The notes below the pieces were generated by a model, which did no database searches, was not told the DNA's origin, and saw nothing but the letters and a program-made list of their open reading frames with translations. Of a DNA stretch of 64,000 nt, positions 51,762 to 60,033 are shown piece by piece; the first letter of the stretch is position 1; each line of letters opens with the position of its first letter. Both the position numbers and the translations under genes were made by a program. The DNA is from Faecalibacterium sp. I3-3-33 (lineage in GTDB: Bacteria > Bacillota > Clostridia > Oscillospirales > Ruminococcaceae): NCBI RefSeq assembly GCF_023347295.1, contig NZ_CP094469.1, positions 992,001 to 1,056,000 on the forward strand, in the 5' to 3' direction.

Positions 51762-52019
51762 ATGTTGCCATTTTTCAATCAAAAAGAGCTGGTTGTTTGC
51801 TCGAATCAATCTCAATACCAAAAATACACATCTCTTTTAGAAAAAGAAGGAATCGGATATAGAACAAAAGTACGCGATTTATCATCACCGTCTCTGTTTT
51901 CAATGGGAACCCGTGAAAGAGCCGGAACGGCATTTCAAAAGGTCAATTATCAAATGCTCTACACAATATATGTTCGCAAAGCCGATTACGAACGCGCTGT
52001 TCACGTTATCACTGTTTGA
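51762..52019 (+). CDS. 85-residue DUF2007-like protein
   Basis: A short cytoplasmic protein: KELVVCSNQSQYQKYTSLLE, KEGIGYRTKVRD, then VNYQMLYTIYVRKADYERAV. The beta-alpha-beta pattern resembles DUF2007-type signal-related domains; similarity is weak. AGGAG lies 5 bases before the ATG. It is the last gene of the insert; a terminator follows and the conjugative backbone resumes. Confidence 0.55.
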   Translation: MLPFFNQKELVVCSNQSQYQKYTSLLEKEGIGYRTKVRDLSSPSLFSMGTRERAGTAFQKVNYQMLYTIYVRKADYERAVHVITV

Positions 52020-52052
52020 TTAAACCACCAAAACCATATACGCTTTTCCTCG

Positions 52053-52100
52053 CCAAACAATCAGTTGCAAAGCAGGTCTGATTGTTTGGCTCTTTATTTT
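52053..52100 (+). terminator. intrinsic terminator at the right end of the insert
   Basis: CCAAACAATCAG pairs perfectly with CTGATTGTTTGG over a 13-base loop, followed by CTCTTTATTTT. It precedes the DUF3847 gene by 20 bases. Confidence 0.75.
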
Positions 52101-52118
52101 GCAAAGGAGCGTGATGCC

Positions 52119-52436
52119 ATGACCGAACCCAAATCCGACCTTGCCTATCTCCGCAACGAAAAAGCCAAAGCAGAACAGAAGCTGCGCGCTTGTCAGCACC
52201 GGGAGAAAATCCTTGAACGCCAGATGTCGGAGCTGAACCGGAGAGAGCGTGTGCACCGTCTTTGTACCCGTGCTGGAATGCTGGAAAGCTTTCTGGTCTG
52301 TCCGGGAGAACTGACCGATGATCAGGTGATGGAACTGCTGAAGATCTCGTTCCGTCAACCGGAAGTCGTGCTGGCACTTGCAAAGATGGTGCATGACGTT
52401 CACGAACGCAGCAACGTCCGAAACCCTTTAGAATAA
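52119..52436 (+). CDS. DUF3847-family protein
   Basis: A 105-residue charged helical protein: YLRNEKAKAEQKLRACQHRE, then RRERVHRLCTRAGMLESFL. It is the small protein that stands directly before MobA/MobL relaxases on Clostridia elements and is annotated DUF3847. It may be a relaxosome accessory DNA-binding protein (inference). AGGAG lies 9 bases before ATG 52119. Confidence 0.75.
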   Translation: MTEPKSDLAYLRNEKAKAEQKLRACQHREKILERQMSELNRRERVHRLCTRAGMLESFLVCPGELTDDQVMELLKISFRQPEVVLALAKMVHDVHERSNVRNPLE

Positions 52437-52500
52437 AGGGCGCAATTATACACCATTCCGGTGAAATTGCGGTCTTGCAGACGGCTCGATGAAATCGAAG

Positions 52501-52568
52501 CTGGCGTTTGTGCGCCAGCCCGATTCCATCCCAAGGAAAACTGCATTTTCCTTGCGCTGCTTTGCAGC
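52501..52568 (+). repeat. cluster of inverted repeats before the relaxase (candidate oriT)
   Basis: Three hairpins in 68 bases: CTGGCG/CGCCAG (52501-52518), CAAGGAAAA/TTTTCCTTG (52532-52554, perfect, 5-base loop) and GCTGC/GCAGC (52556-52568). They lie in the non-coding gap between the accessory gene and the relaxase gene, the usual place of oriT for MobA/MobL systems. A nic site cannot be named from sequence alone. Confidence 0.45.
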
Positions 52569-52648
52569 TATCCTTTTGCGGCTCCCGCCTGAAACCGAAG
52601 CGCACAGCACTCCGTTCCAAGGTGGCGAGCACAACCGAATACGATTCC

Positions 52649-52688
52649 AGACCGTTCACAAGAGCAATCTTGTTGGGCGGTCTTTTTG
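52649..52688 (+). terminator. intrinsic terminator directly before the relaxase gene
   Basis: AGACCG pairs with CGGTCT around an inner ACAAGA/TCTTGT hairpin, followed by TTTTG. The T-run ends about 12 bases before the relaxase start. Confidence 0.7.
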
Positions 52689-52698
52689 TTTGGGGGTG

Positions 52699-54153
52699 AT
52701 GCCTATTCCGTGTCCGCATTTCAAAATCACCATCGTCAAGCGCAGCCAAGGGCAGTCCGCTGTTGCCGGGGCCGCTTACCAAAGCGGCGAACGGCTATTC
52801 AGTGAGTACGACCAGAAAACGAAATTCTACAACAAGAAGAAAGAACTTGTCCACGCCGAGATCATGCTGCCGTCCCATGCGCCACCCGGATATGCAGACC
52901 GGGCAACGCTTTGGAACGCCGTGGAAGCCGTGGAGAACCAGTGGAACTCCCAGCTTGCCCGGCGCATCGTGCTGGCGTTTCCGGTGGAAGTCCCGAAAGA
53001 GCGGTATCTGTCCATGATAAAGGAATTCTGTCAGGAGCAGTTTGTTTCCAAGGGCATGATTGCCGACTTTGCCATTCACGACAAGGGAGATGGAAACCCA
53101 CACGCCCACATTCTGCTGACGCTCCGGGCAATGGACGAACACGGTAAATGGTTGCCGAAAGCCCGAAAGGTTTACGACCTTGACGAGAACGGCGAGCGCA
53201 TCCAGCTCCCCTCCGGCAACTGGAAGTGCCACAAGGAAAACACCGTGGACTGGAACGACCAGAAGTACGCCGAGGTCTGGCGGCATGGTTGGGAAACCAT
53301 CACCAACCGCTATCTGGAAGCTGCTGACCGCCCAGAGCGTGTTGATCTCCGCTCATTCGAGCGTCAGGGAGTGCAGCAGATTCCGACCGTGCATCTCGGC
53401 CCCGCTGCTCACCAGATGGAAAAGCGGGGAATCGAAACCTTTCTCGGAAATCTCAACCGGGATATTCGTGCAGCCAACAGCTTGATGCAGTCCATCCGCA
53501 GCACCATTCGTGGTCTGCAACACTGGATTGCAGACCTGACCGAAAAGAAGCAGATTCTTTTGGATGCACTGGAACAAGCCAAGGAGACAACGCTGTCCGA
53601 TCTGCTGGTGGACTATTTCAATCTCCGCAACGAACAGCGCAGCGATTGGTCTGGCAAGGCAAAACTGAAATGCACTGTCCGGGACTTTGAGGAAGTCAAA
53701 CGGGCGGTGGACTACCTGAAAGCCCATTCCTTGAACACCATCGAGGATTTGGACACCGCAATTTCTAACTTGAACCAGACTGCCGCCCCTCTCCGCAGAC
53801 AGTTGAAGCAGAACGAGAACCGGATGTGGGCAATCGCCCAGATCAAGGATGCTGCCGCCGTCCATGCCAAGTTGAAGCCCATCCACGATACCTTCATCAA
53901 AAAGAACTTCAAGCTGACCAAGGACGCTTATGCTGCCCAGCACAAGGAGGAGCTGGACACCTTTAATAAAGCTGTCCGCACCCTGATGAAGCTGAACGGC
54001 AGCACAGCGGTGGATTTTTCGGCATTGGATGCCGAATTTTCTGCGCTGCAATCCGGCAGCGCAGAGCTGCGCAGCCAACTGGAAACCTTGCAGCCGGACA
54101 TCTCCGCACTGAAAAATATCCGCAAGTATATCGACATGGTGCTGAATAAGTAG
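52699..54153 (+). CDS. MobA/MobL-family relaxase, ended by an in-frame TAG
   Basis: A 484-residue relaxase. The N-terminal region has ITIVKRSQGQSAVAGAAYQS and the catalytic Tyr region; motif III is HDKGDGNPHAHI with His135 and His137 binding the metal. The C-terminal 250 residues are helical. It should nick oriT and lead the DNA strand. The frame stops at TAG (54151-54153), but the same frame runs on for 40 more codons with sensible residues to a TAA at 54276. The lost tail is outside the catalytic domain. ATG at 52699 lies very close to GGGGG; GTG 52696 is an alternative. Confidence 0.88.
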   Translation: MPIPCPHFKITIVKRSQGQSAVAGAAYQSGERLFSEYDQKTKFYNKKKELVHAEIMLPSHAPPGYADRATLWNAVEAVENQWNSQLARRIVLAFPVEVPKERYLSMIKEFCQEQFVSKGMIADFAIHDKGDGNPHAHILLTLRAMDEHGKWLPKARKVYDLDENGERIQLPSGNWKCHKENTVDWNDQKYAEVWRHGWETITNRYLEAADRPERVDLRSFERQGVQQIPTVHLGPAAHQMEKRGIETFLGNLNRDIRAANSLMQSIRSTIRGLQHWIADLTEKKQILLDALEQAKETTLSDLLVDYFNLRNEQRSDWSGKAKLKCTVRDFEEVKRAVDYLKAHSLNTIEDLDTAISNLNQTAAPLRRQLKQNENRMWAIAQIKDAAAVHAKLKPIHDTFIKKNFKLTKDAYAAQHKEELDTFNKAVRTLMKLNGSTAVDFSALDAEFSALQSGSAELRSQLETLQPDISALKNIRKYIDMVLNK

Positions 54154-54276
54154 CAACTTTCCGTACCGGGCGACAAGACCTCGGAGAAAGAATCTGTGCT
54201 GAAGAAGCTGCATGAAGCCAAAGCCACCGCCGCCCCGAAGAGACCGGAGCAGCAGAAGAACACACCGGAACTTTAA
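54154..54276 (+). pseudogene. relaxase C-terminal tail behind the amber codon
   Basis: In the relaxase frame the codons after TAG read QLSVPGDKTSEKESVLKKLH then EAKATAAPKRPEQQ and end PEL before TAA. The charged composition continues that of the relaxase. The next gene starts 12 bases later with AGGAGG, so this tail was once the normal gene end. Confidence 0.6.
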
Positions 54277-54288
54277 GGAGGAAGGAAT

Positions 54289-56154
54289 ATGACCTACACG
54301 CAAGCCCAAATTGACCGTGCAAACGCCGCCAATCTGGAAGATTTTCTCCGTGCGCAGGGCGAAACGCTGGTGCGCAGCGGAAAAGAATATCGCTGGAAAG
54401 CTCACGACAGTCTGACCGTGTGCGGAAACAAATGGTTCCGGCACAGCCAGAGCAAGGGCGGCTATCCGGTCGATTTTGTGATGGAGTTTTACGGCAAGTC
54501 CTTCCCTGAAGCGGTGCAGATGCTGACCGGAGAGCTGGGTGGAGTCCAGCCGGAGGTTGACCCCACCCCCTCTCCGGCATTTCGCTTGCCGCTGCGGAAC
54601 GTCACCAATGCCAACATCCTGAACTATCTGACACAGGAACGTAAACTCAGCCCGTCACTGGTGAACTTCTTTGTTTCTACCGGTGACATCTATGAGGATG
54701 CCGCCCACCACAATGTGGTCTTTGTGGGACGGGATGCAGACGAACACCCACGCTATGCAAGCAGCCGTGGCATTTATGAGAAGTTCCGGCAGGATGCAGC
54801 CGGCGCAGAAAAGGCATTTGGCTTTGCCCATCGTGGCACCGACAAGCAGTTGCTGGTCTTTGAAGCCCCCATCGACCTGCTGTCCTTCATTGAGCTGTTT
54901 CCGAAAAACTGGCAGCAGCACAGTTATCTGGCACTGGGCGGCGTGTCTGCAAAGGCATTGCAGCAGTTTCTTTCTGAACGTCCGGACGTGGAGCGTGTGT
55001 TCCTCTGTCTGGATGCCGACAAAGCCGGAGAGGATGCCTGCAAGCGGCTGACGGCTCTGCTGCCGGACACCGTGAGCGTGACCCGCATCCAGCCCTGCAT
55101 GAAGGATTGGAACGATGTTTTGGTGCATCGGGCAGAAATCCTGAACCGGGATTATTTCAAAAGCACCGTTCTGAAAGAGCCGCCGAAAAAGGATTCTGTC
55201 AAGATCATTCGCATGAGCGACGTGGAGCTGACCCCGGTGGACTGGCTCTGGAAACCGTATCTTCCCTTTGGAAAGCTAAGTGTGCTGCAAGGAAATCCCG
55301 GTGAGGGAAAAACCTATTTTGCCATGCACCTTGCCGCCGCCTGCACCAACGGAAAACTGCTGCCCAACATGGAGCGTATGGAACCCTTCAACGTGATCTA
55401 CCAGACAGCAGAGGACGGTCTGGGCGATACGGTCAAGCCCCGCCTGATCGAAGCGGGTGCAGACCTTGACCGGGTGCTGGTCATTGACGACAGTGAGGTG
55501 CAGCTTACTCTTTCGGATGAACGAATTGAAAAAGCCATTATCGAGAACAACGCCCGACTGGTCATCATCGACCCGATCCAGGCGTATCTCGGTGCCGACG
55601 TGGACATGAACCGGGCAAACGAAGTGCGCCCTATCTTCATGCGGCTGGGACAGGTAGCGCAGCGAACAGGCTGCGCTATTTTGCTGATTGGACACCTGAA
55701 CAAAGCCGCCGGAATGCAGAGCCTGCAGAGGGGTCTCGGCTCCATCGACATCGCCGCCGCCGTGCGCAGCGTCCTGTTCATCGGCAAACTTAAGCACGAC
55801 CCGACCATGCGCATCCTCACCCACGAGAAAAGCTCCCTTGCCCCGCCGGGCGTGTCGCTGGCGTTCTCTCTTGGGGACGAGGGTGGCTTCCGCTGGGTCG
55901 GCGAGTACGACATTACCGCAGACGAAATGCTGTCCGGCATCGAGCCGCAGCGGGAAACCAAAACGCAGCAGGCTAAAGACCTGATTTGCACCCTGCTTGC
56001 CGGAGGAAAGCAGGTGTTCAGCGAGGACATCGACAAGGCGGCGCTGGAAAGGGGCATCCCCGGCCGAACTGTCCGGGATGCCAAGCGGGAACTGGGCGAT
56101 GCCCTGAAAAGCAAGATCGTGGAAGGCCGCAAAAAGGTCTTTTGGATGGAATGA
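54289..56154 (+). CDS. primase-helicase: zinc/TOPRIM-type primase fused to RepA-like AAA_25 helicase
   Basis: A 621-residue fusion. Residues 1-100 have a CHC2-like zinc-binding-type start (DFLRAQGETLVRSGKEYRWK and WFRHSQSKGGYPVDFVM); 100-290 fit DUF3991 plus a TOPRIM fold (LLVFEAPIDLLSF, FLCLDADKAGED). After residue 310 comes a RecA-fold helicase: Walker A GNPGEGKTYFAM, Walker B LVIIDPIQAYLG, and LLIGHLNKAAG, like RepA of RSF1010. A short winged helix ends the protein. It probably primes and unwinds the element's circular or transferred strand. AGGAGG precedes ATG 54289. Confidence 0.85.
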   Translation: MTYTQAQIDRANAANLEDFLRAQGETLVRSGKEYRWKAHDSLTVCGNKWFRHSQSKGGYPVDFVMEFYGKSFPEAVQMLTGELGGVQPEVDPTPSPAFRLPLRNVTNANILNYLTQERKLSPSLVNFFVSTGDIYEDAAHHNVVFVGRDADEHPRYASSRGIYEKFRQDAAGAEKAFGFAHRGTDKQLLVFEAPIDLLSFIELFPKNWQQHSYLALGGVSAKALQQFLSERPDVERVFLCLDADKAGEDACKRLTALLPDTVSVTRIQPCMKDWNDVLVHRAEILNRDYFKSTVLKEPPKKDSVKIIRMSDVELTPVDWLWKPYLPFGKLSVLQGNPGEGKTYFAMHLAAACTNGKLLPNMERMEPFNVIYQTAEDGLGDTVKPRLIEAGADLDRVLVIDDSEVQLTLSDERIEKAIIENNARLVIIDPIQAYLGADVDMNRANEVRPIFMRLGQVAQRTGCAILLIGHLNKAAGMQSLQRGLGSIDIAAAVRSVLFIGKLKHDPTMRILTHEKSSLAPPGVSLAFSLGDEGGFRWVGEYDITADEMLSGIEPQRETKTQQAKDLICTLLAGGKQVFSEDIDKAALERGIPGRTVRDAKRELGDALKSKIVEGRKKVFWME

Positions 56155-56161
56155 GCCATTT

Positions 56162-56231
56162 GACTGGCAGAAAAATTTGGCTGGCAAGAAAATCATGGTA
56201 CACCCACAGTTGCCAGTCTGCCAGCCAAATT
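56162..56231 (+). repeat. alternating complementary repeats after the primase-helicase gene
   Basis: GACTGGCA (56162-56169) is complementary to TGCCAGTC (56211-56218), and AATTTGGCTGGCA (56174-56186) to TGCCAGCCAAATT (56219-56231). The four arms alternate A-B-A'-B' and share a TGGCA core. It lies between the helicase and TnpW genes; it could be an origin-type iteron set or a structured RNA. Confidence 0.6.
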
Positions 56232-56260
56232 GGGAAAATGACGATTTAAGGAGGAATTGA

Positions 56261-56437
56261 ATGGAGAATGTGAAAGTGCCCGAAAACAAGAACCTCACCC
56301 CTGACGGGTCTTTTAAGACGAAGGATGGCCGTACCACCTATCTGGTGAGCGTGTTTTTTAATCACGACAGCACAGAAACCGCTGAAAGCAAGGTGAAGCG
56401 GCTTATCATTACCGACCTGAAAAAGAAATGTGGTTAA
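56261..56437 (+). CDS. TnpW-family transposon-encoded protein
   Basis: A 58-residue protein: TYLVSVFFNHDSTETAESKV followed by KRLIITDLKK, matching the short TnpW family of Clostridia transposons (a YxVSVxF strand, then ETxExKLxRLI). AGGAGG lies 7 bases before ATG 56261. Function unknown. It is followed by the truncated topoisomerase gene, in the usual order for these elements. Confidence 0.75.
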   Translation: MENVKVPENKNLTPDGSFKTKDGRTTYLVSVFFNHDSTETAESKVKRLIITDLKKKCG

Positions 56438-56465
56438 AATCCACTTCCCACCTTGACAACTCTAA

Positions 56466-57134
56466 TCAGAAGATACCCTCCTGTCAGCTATGCAGGCGGC
56501 GGGTACAGACAGTATGCCAGAGGGCGTGGAGCGTCAGGGCATCGGCACCCCGGCAACCAGAGCTGCCACCATTGAAAAACTGGTGCAGAAGGGCTTTCTG
56601 GAACGCAAGGGCACCAAGAAAACCAAGGTGCTGCTGCCCACCGACAAAGGCAAAGCCCTCATCACTGTGATTCCCGAAGAAATCCAATCCCCGGAAATGA
56701 CCGCCGATTGGGAAACGAAATTGCTACAAATCGAACGCGGCGAAATGGAGCCGAATGAATTTATGATCGAAATCAATACGATGATCTCCTCGCTGGTAAA
56801 AACCACTGAGGCTGCGAAAGGAGCGAATGCGCTTATGAAAAACAAAATCATTGGTGTCTGCCCGAACTGTGGTGCAAATGTTGTGGAGCGTGAAAAAGGC
56901 TGGTTCTGCGAATCCAACCCTTGCCGTTTCGTGCTGTGGAAGGACAATGCGTTCTTTAAGCGTCTGGGCAAGCGGCTGGACGCTCATGTGGCGGACAAGT
57001 TGCTGCGGGATGGCCGGGTCCGCCTGAAGGACTGCAAGAGTGCCAAGGGCAAGACCTACAACGCTACCGTGCTGCTGGGCACTGAACCCGATGGCCGCAG
57101 CAAGTTTTCGCTGGAATTTGAAGGTGGGTGCTGA
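56466..57134 (+). pseudogene. topB: C-terminal part of DNA topoisomerase III
   Basis: The frame from 56466 reads SEDTLLSAMQAAGTDSMPEG and GIGTPATRAATIEKL, the end of the TopB core, followed by the accessory region and a zinc-binding Cys cluster (GVCPNCGANVVERE, CRFVLW). The first roughly 480 residues with the TOPRIM domain and catalytic Tyr are absent. A TAA in frame stands just before the homology and the first ATG is 56490. Unless the tail is used as a separate DNA-binding protein, this is a decayed gene. Confidence 0.8.
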
Positions 57135-58021
57135 TGGAGCAGATAAAAGAAGCGGTCTACCTTATCAACGATGAACGCTATCTCCATCTCCGGGAAAACG
57201 GTGCAGGAGTCGGCTTTGCCACCTACAACAAGGTGACCGGCGAGCCACTGGAAAGCGGGCAGATCTCCGAAAAGAATCTGCCACCGGATGGACGGAATGC
57301 CATCCCTGCCGCCCGGAACTGGTATCTGTTTGAACTTTCGGACGATGACCGCAAGGTCATCCAACAGGAAAGCGTAAAGATCCTCGAAAACATCCCGCAG
57401 GCGGGCATCGGCAGACGGCGCATCTGGGAGCCGGAAACGCTGCCGAAGGATATTCGTCTCATCAACAGCCACTATGACGACCTCTACCGCATTCCCGATG
57501 GCGGAGTTGTACAGGTGGATTACCCGGATGGGCGCAGCTTTACGGCACGGCTGGAACATCTGGATGATTACCACTTTGACATGGGCGGTCTGGGCAATGT
57601 GTTCCACATCTGCCAGTTTTCCGAGGTCATGGAGCGGAACCATGCCGACTTCTACCCGGAGATCCAGACACAGGACGAGCAGGCTGCATGGGAACTGGGC
57701 GGCAAGGGCTATCTTGCAGTCCAGTCCTGTGAGGATGGCTGGGACTACACCCTCTACCACAGCGATTATTCTGTGATGGACGGCGGGCAGTTGGATGCCC
57801 CGGAACTGACCATTCAGGAAGCCCGTGAGCAGATTCTGGAAGCACACCACATGGAAAAGGGGCGGCGGCTGTTGCAGGACTACGATGCCGTCATGGATAA
57901 AGTTGCGGAAGCCGAGGAACTGAGTGCAGACCATCGCCCTTCCACACTGGAAAAGCTGGCAGAACTGGCAAGTGATACGTCTGCGCCAAAATCCTCTGCA
58001 CGTTCTGCACCGGAACTGTGA
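57134..58021 (+). CDS. conjugative-element protein with LPD16/DUF4316-like features, function unknown
   Basis: A 295-residue cytoplasmic protein. Its first part (YLINDERYLHLRENGAGVGF, later NAIPAARNWYLFELSDDDRK) resembles domains carried by large polyvalent proteins of conjugative elements; the middle has RLINSHYDDLYRIPDGGVVQ with a beta-rich block. The family link is tentative. ATG at 57134 overlaps the TopB stop as TGATG. A YodL-domain gene follows 8 bases later. Confidence 0.65.
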   Translation: MEQIKEAVYLINDERYLHLRENGAGVGFATYNKVTGEPLESGQISEKNLPPDGRNAIPAARNWYLFELSDDDRKVIQQESVKILENIPQAGIGRRRIWEPETLPKDIRLINSHYDDLYRIPDGGVVQVDYPDGRSFTARLEHLDDYHFDMGGLGNVFHICQFSEVMERNHADFYPEIQTQDEQAAWELGGKGYLAVQSCEDGWDYTLYHSDYSVMDGGQLDAPELTIQEAREQILEAHHMEKGRRLLQDYDAVMDKVAEAEELSADHRPSTLEKLAELASDTSAPKSSARSAPEL

Positions 58022-58029
58022 GGTGGACG

Positions 58030-58545
58030 ATGCAGCAAAAATGGGATCAGAATTTTGACGGTGAACCCATGACGGACATCCCGCAGAAGTTTCTGAACGC
58101 AGGGTGCGATGTTTATATGGTGATGCAGCTGCGGCATGACGAAAAAATCCTCGATGAAAGATTTGCTTCTATGCGGGAACTGCATCGTCGGGGCAAAACG
58201 CCAGACCCGGAGCATTATGAGGTCACCTACTATGCTGATTTGCCCGCCATGTGGCAGGATGTGCCGGACAACGAGGTTCTGGAAGAACTGTTTCAGATGT
58301 TCAACCTCTCCCGTCCGCAGGATTTTGAGGGGCACAGCCTGTCCGTCAGCGATGTGATCGCACTCAAACGCAATGGCGAGATATCTGTGCATTATGTGGA
58401 CAGCATCGGCTTCAAGGAACTGCCGGGGTTTCTGGACAAGCAGCCGGAACGCCCTTCGGTGCTGATGAATCTCAAGGAAAAGTGCGATGCCCCGGAGTGC
58501 AATCCCACGGTATGCCGGAAAGTGAGGGCTGAACATGAACTTTAA
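58030..58545 (+). CDS. YodL domain-containing protein
   Basis: A 171-residue protein. The diagnostic run is LEELFQMFNLSRPQDFEGHS with LSVSDVIALKRNGE and YVDSIGFKELPGFL, the YodL domain of element-encoded proteins. Earlier it has VYMVMQLRHDEKILDERFAS. Function unknown. ATG at 58030 follows GAGGTGG; its end overlaps the next gene by 11 bases. Confidence 0.8.
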   Translation: MQQKWDQNFDGEPMTDIPQKFLNAGCDVYMVMQLRHDEKILDERFASMRELHRRGKTPDPEHYEVTYYADLPAMWQDVPDNEVLEELFQMFNLSRPQDFEGHSLSVSDVIALKRNGEISVHYVDSIGFKELPGFLDKQPERPSVLMNLKEKCDAPECNPTVCRKVRAEHEL

Positions 58546-58738
58546 CCATGAGGAACTGATGCTGATGATACTCTACAACACCGGCACCCGGCTGGGGCTT
58601 GTCCACGAACTGCGGCTCATGCAGTGCTACCTGATGCCCGATGAAACCGCCCTGCGGGAACTGTCGGAGGGTGTTATCGAAAAGCTGAAACTGCTGACTG
58701 ATGCGGAGTTTGCCGAACTGGAATTTCCACCGGACTGA
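58535..58738 (+). CDS. small conjugative-element protein, function unknown
   Basis: A 67-residue helical protein (LMILYNTGTRLGLVHELRLM, then EKLKLLTDAEFAELEFPPD). The end is also present as a remnant at 13215-13340 together with the GC-rich bases that follow the stop. It ends the YodL row of genes. Confidence 0.7.
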   Translation: MNFNHEELMLMILYNTGTRLGLVHELRLMQCYLMPDETALRELSEGVIEKLKLLTDAEFAELEFPPD

Positions 58739-58848
58739 TTTTTGCCGCCTACGGGCGGCGTACATAAGAGCTTTCGCATCCTGCAAAGGTATGATATACT
58801 GAAGCTGACAGCTTTCAGGTCGCAGATAAAAGATGAGAGGTGCTTTTT

Positions 58849-59598
58849 ATGGCAGGTTTGAAGGGAAAGACCGGTATCGTGACCGGCGGCAGCAGCGGGA
58901 TCGGTTTCCAGATCGCAAATGTGCTGGCTCAGGCCGGCGCGACAGTTTATGTCATCAGCCGCACCGGAAAGCCCAAAGAGGGTGTAGGCGAAAGTGCACC
59001 GGGCGTTGTCCATCTGCGGGGTGACATCGGCAATGCAGAAGCTATGAAAACACTGGTGGCGGAGCTGGCCGCAAAGCATAACGGCTGTCTGGATTTTCTG
59101 GTAAACAACGCAGGCGTCAGCTATAAATGCCGGGCCGAGGACTTTCCCATGGAGCAGTTTGATAATATCATGAATGTGAATGTCAAATATCTGTTCCAGA
59201 TGAGTGTGATTTGCTACCCCTATCTGAAGAAAAGTGTGGACAAGGGCCGCATCATCAACATCACCAGCATGAGCGCCCATCTGGGCTTCAGCGAGGTGGT
59301 GCCGTACTGTGCCAGCAAGGGCGCTGTGCTGGCGATGACCCGCGCTCTGGCCGTGGAGTGGGCGCAGGACAACATCACCGTCAACAGCATTGCGCCGGGG
59401 TGGTTCCGCAGCAAAATGAACGAGCAGGTAGTGGACGCAGCCCGGGAGCAGAAAATTCTGAACCGGATGCCGCTGCACGCCTACGGTGACACCCGCGACT
59501 TGGGTAAGATGGCCGAGTTCCTGGTGGGCGATGGTGCCGCTTATATCACCGGACAGGATTTTGCCGTGGATGGCGGCGCACTGGCGTTCGGTTATTGA
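58849..59598 (+). CDS. short-chain dehydrogenase (gluconate 5-dehydrogenase/FabG-like), element cargo
   Basis: A 249-residue classical SDR: GIVTGGSSGIGFQIANVLAQ, NNAGVSYKCR, catalytic Ser in ITSMS, YCASKGAVLAM and the C-terminal YITGQDFAVDGG block of FabG/gluconate-5-dehydrogenase-like enzymes. It should be a cytoplasmic NAD(P)-dependent reductase; substrate open. ATG at 58849 follows GAGGTG; GTG 58840 is rejected. It is a metabolic passenger between two element gene blocks. Confidence 0.9.
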   Translation: MAGLKGKTGIVTGGSSGIGFQIANVLAQAGATVYVISRTGKPKEGVGESAPGVVHLRGDIGNAEAMKTLVAELAAKHNGCLDFLVNNAGVSYKCRAEDFPMEQFDNIMNVNVKYLFQMSVICYPYLKKSVDKGRIINITSMSAHLGFSEVVPYCASKGAVLAMTRALAVEWAQDNITVNSIAPGWFRSKMNEQVVDAAREQKILNRMPLHAYGDTRDLGKMAEFLVGDGAAYITGQDFAVDGGALAFGY

Positions 59599-59684
59599 GA
59601 GGAGCTTCTCTGCAATTTTTCGGCAGCTTCGCTCGTATTCCAGATAAAGGAACCGAATTTCGTTGGCATAACGGAGGAACCATT

Positions 59685-60032
59685 ATGGCAATCTTTGAAA
59701 AGACCATCCGAAACAAGAATTTTGACAAACTGCTTCGGAAGCTGGAACAGGAAATTCCGGACAGCAGTTGGTCGGCAGATTTAGAGGCAGGCAGTGATTT
59801 CAAAGAGGGCGATGCCCGGTGCAGTGTCCGTGTATTTGAGCGGTACAGCATGATGGGCGGCAACCGCCTGAGCCTGACGTTGACCATGTTCCAGAATGGG
59901 GACAGCCCCATCCGGCTGTCTGCCATCACCGCAGGAGGCAGTCAAGCGGTGTTCTTCAAGGTGAACACCCTCGGAGAAGAATCTTTTCTGGACGATGTGA
60001 AGTGCCTGCTGGAAGAAATTTTGGAGGAATAA
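59685..60032 (+). CDS. DUF6054-family protein
   Basis: A 115-residue cytoplasmic protein: FDKLLRKLEQEIPDSSWSAD, then CSVRVFERYSMMGGNRLSLT and ITAGGSQAVFFKVNTLGEES. This matches the DUF6054 family, unknown in function. GGAGG lies 7 bases before ATG 59685. The next gene starts one base after its stop. Confidence 0.8.
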   Translation: MAIFEKTIRNKNFDKLLRKLEQEIPDSSWSADLEAGSDFKEGDARCSVRVFERYSMMGGNRLSLTLTMFQNGDSPIRLSAITAGGSQAVFFKVNTLGEESFLDDVKCLLEEILEE

Positions 60033-60033
60033 G

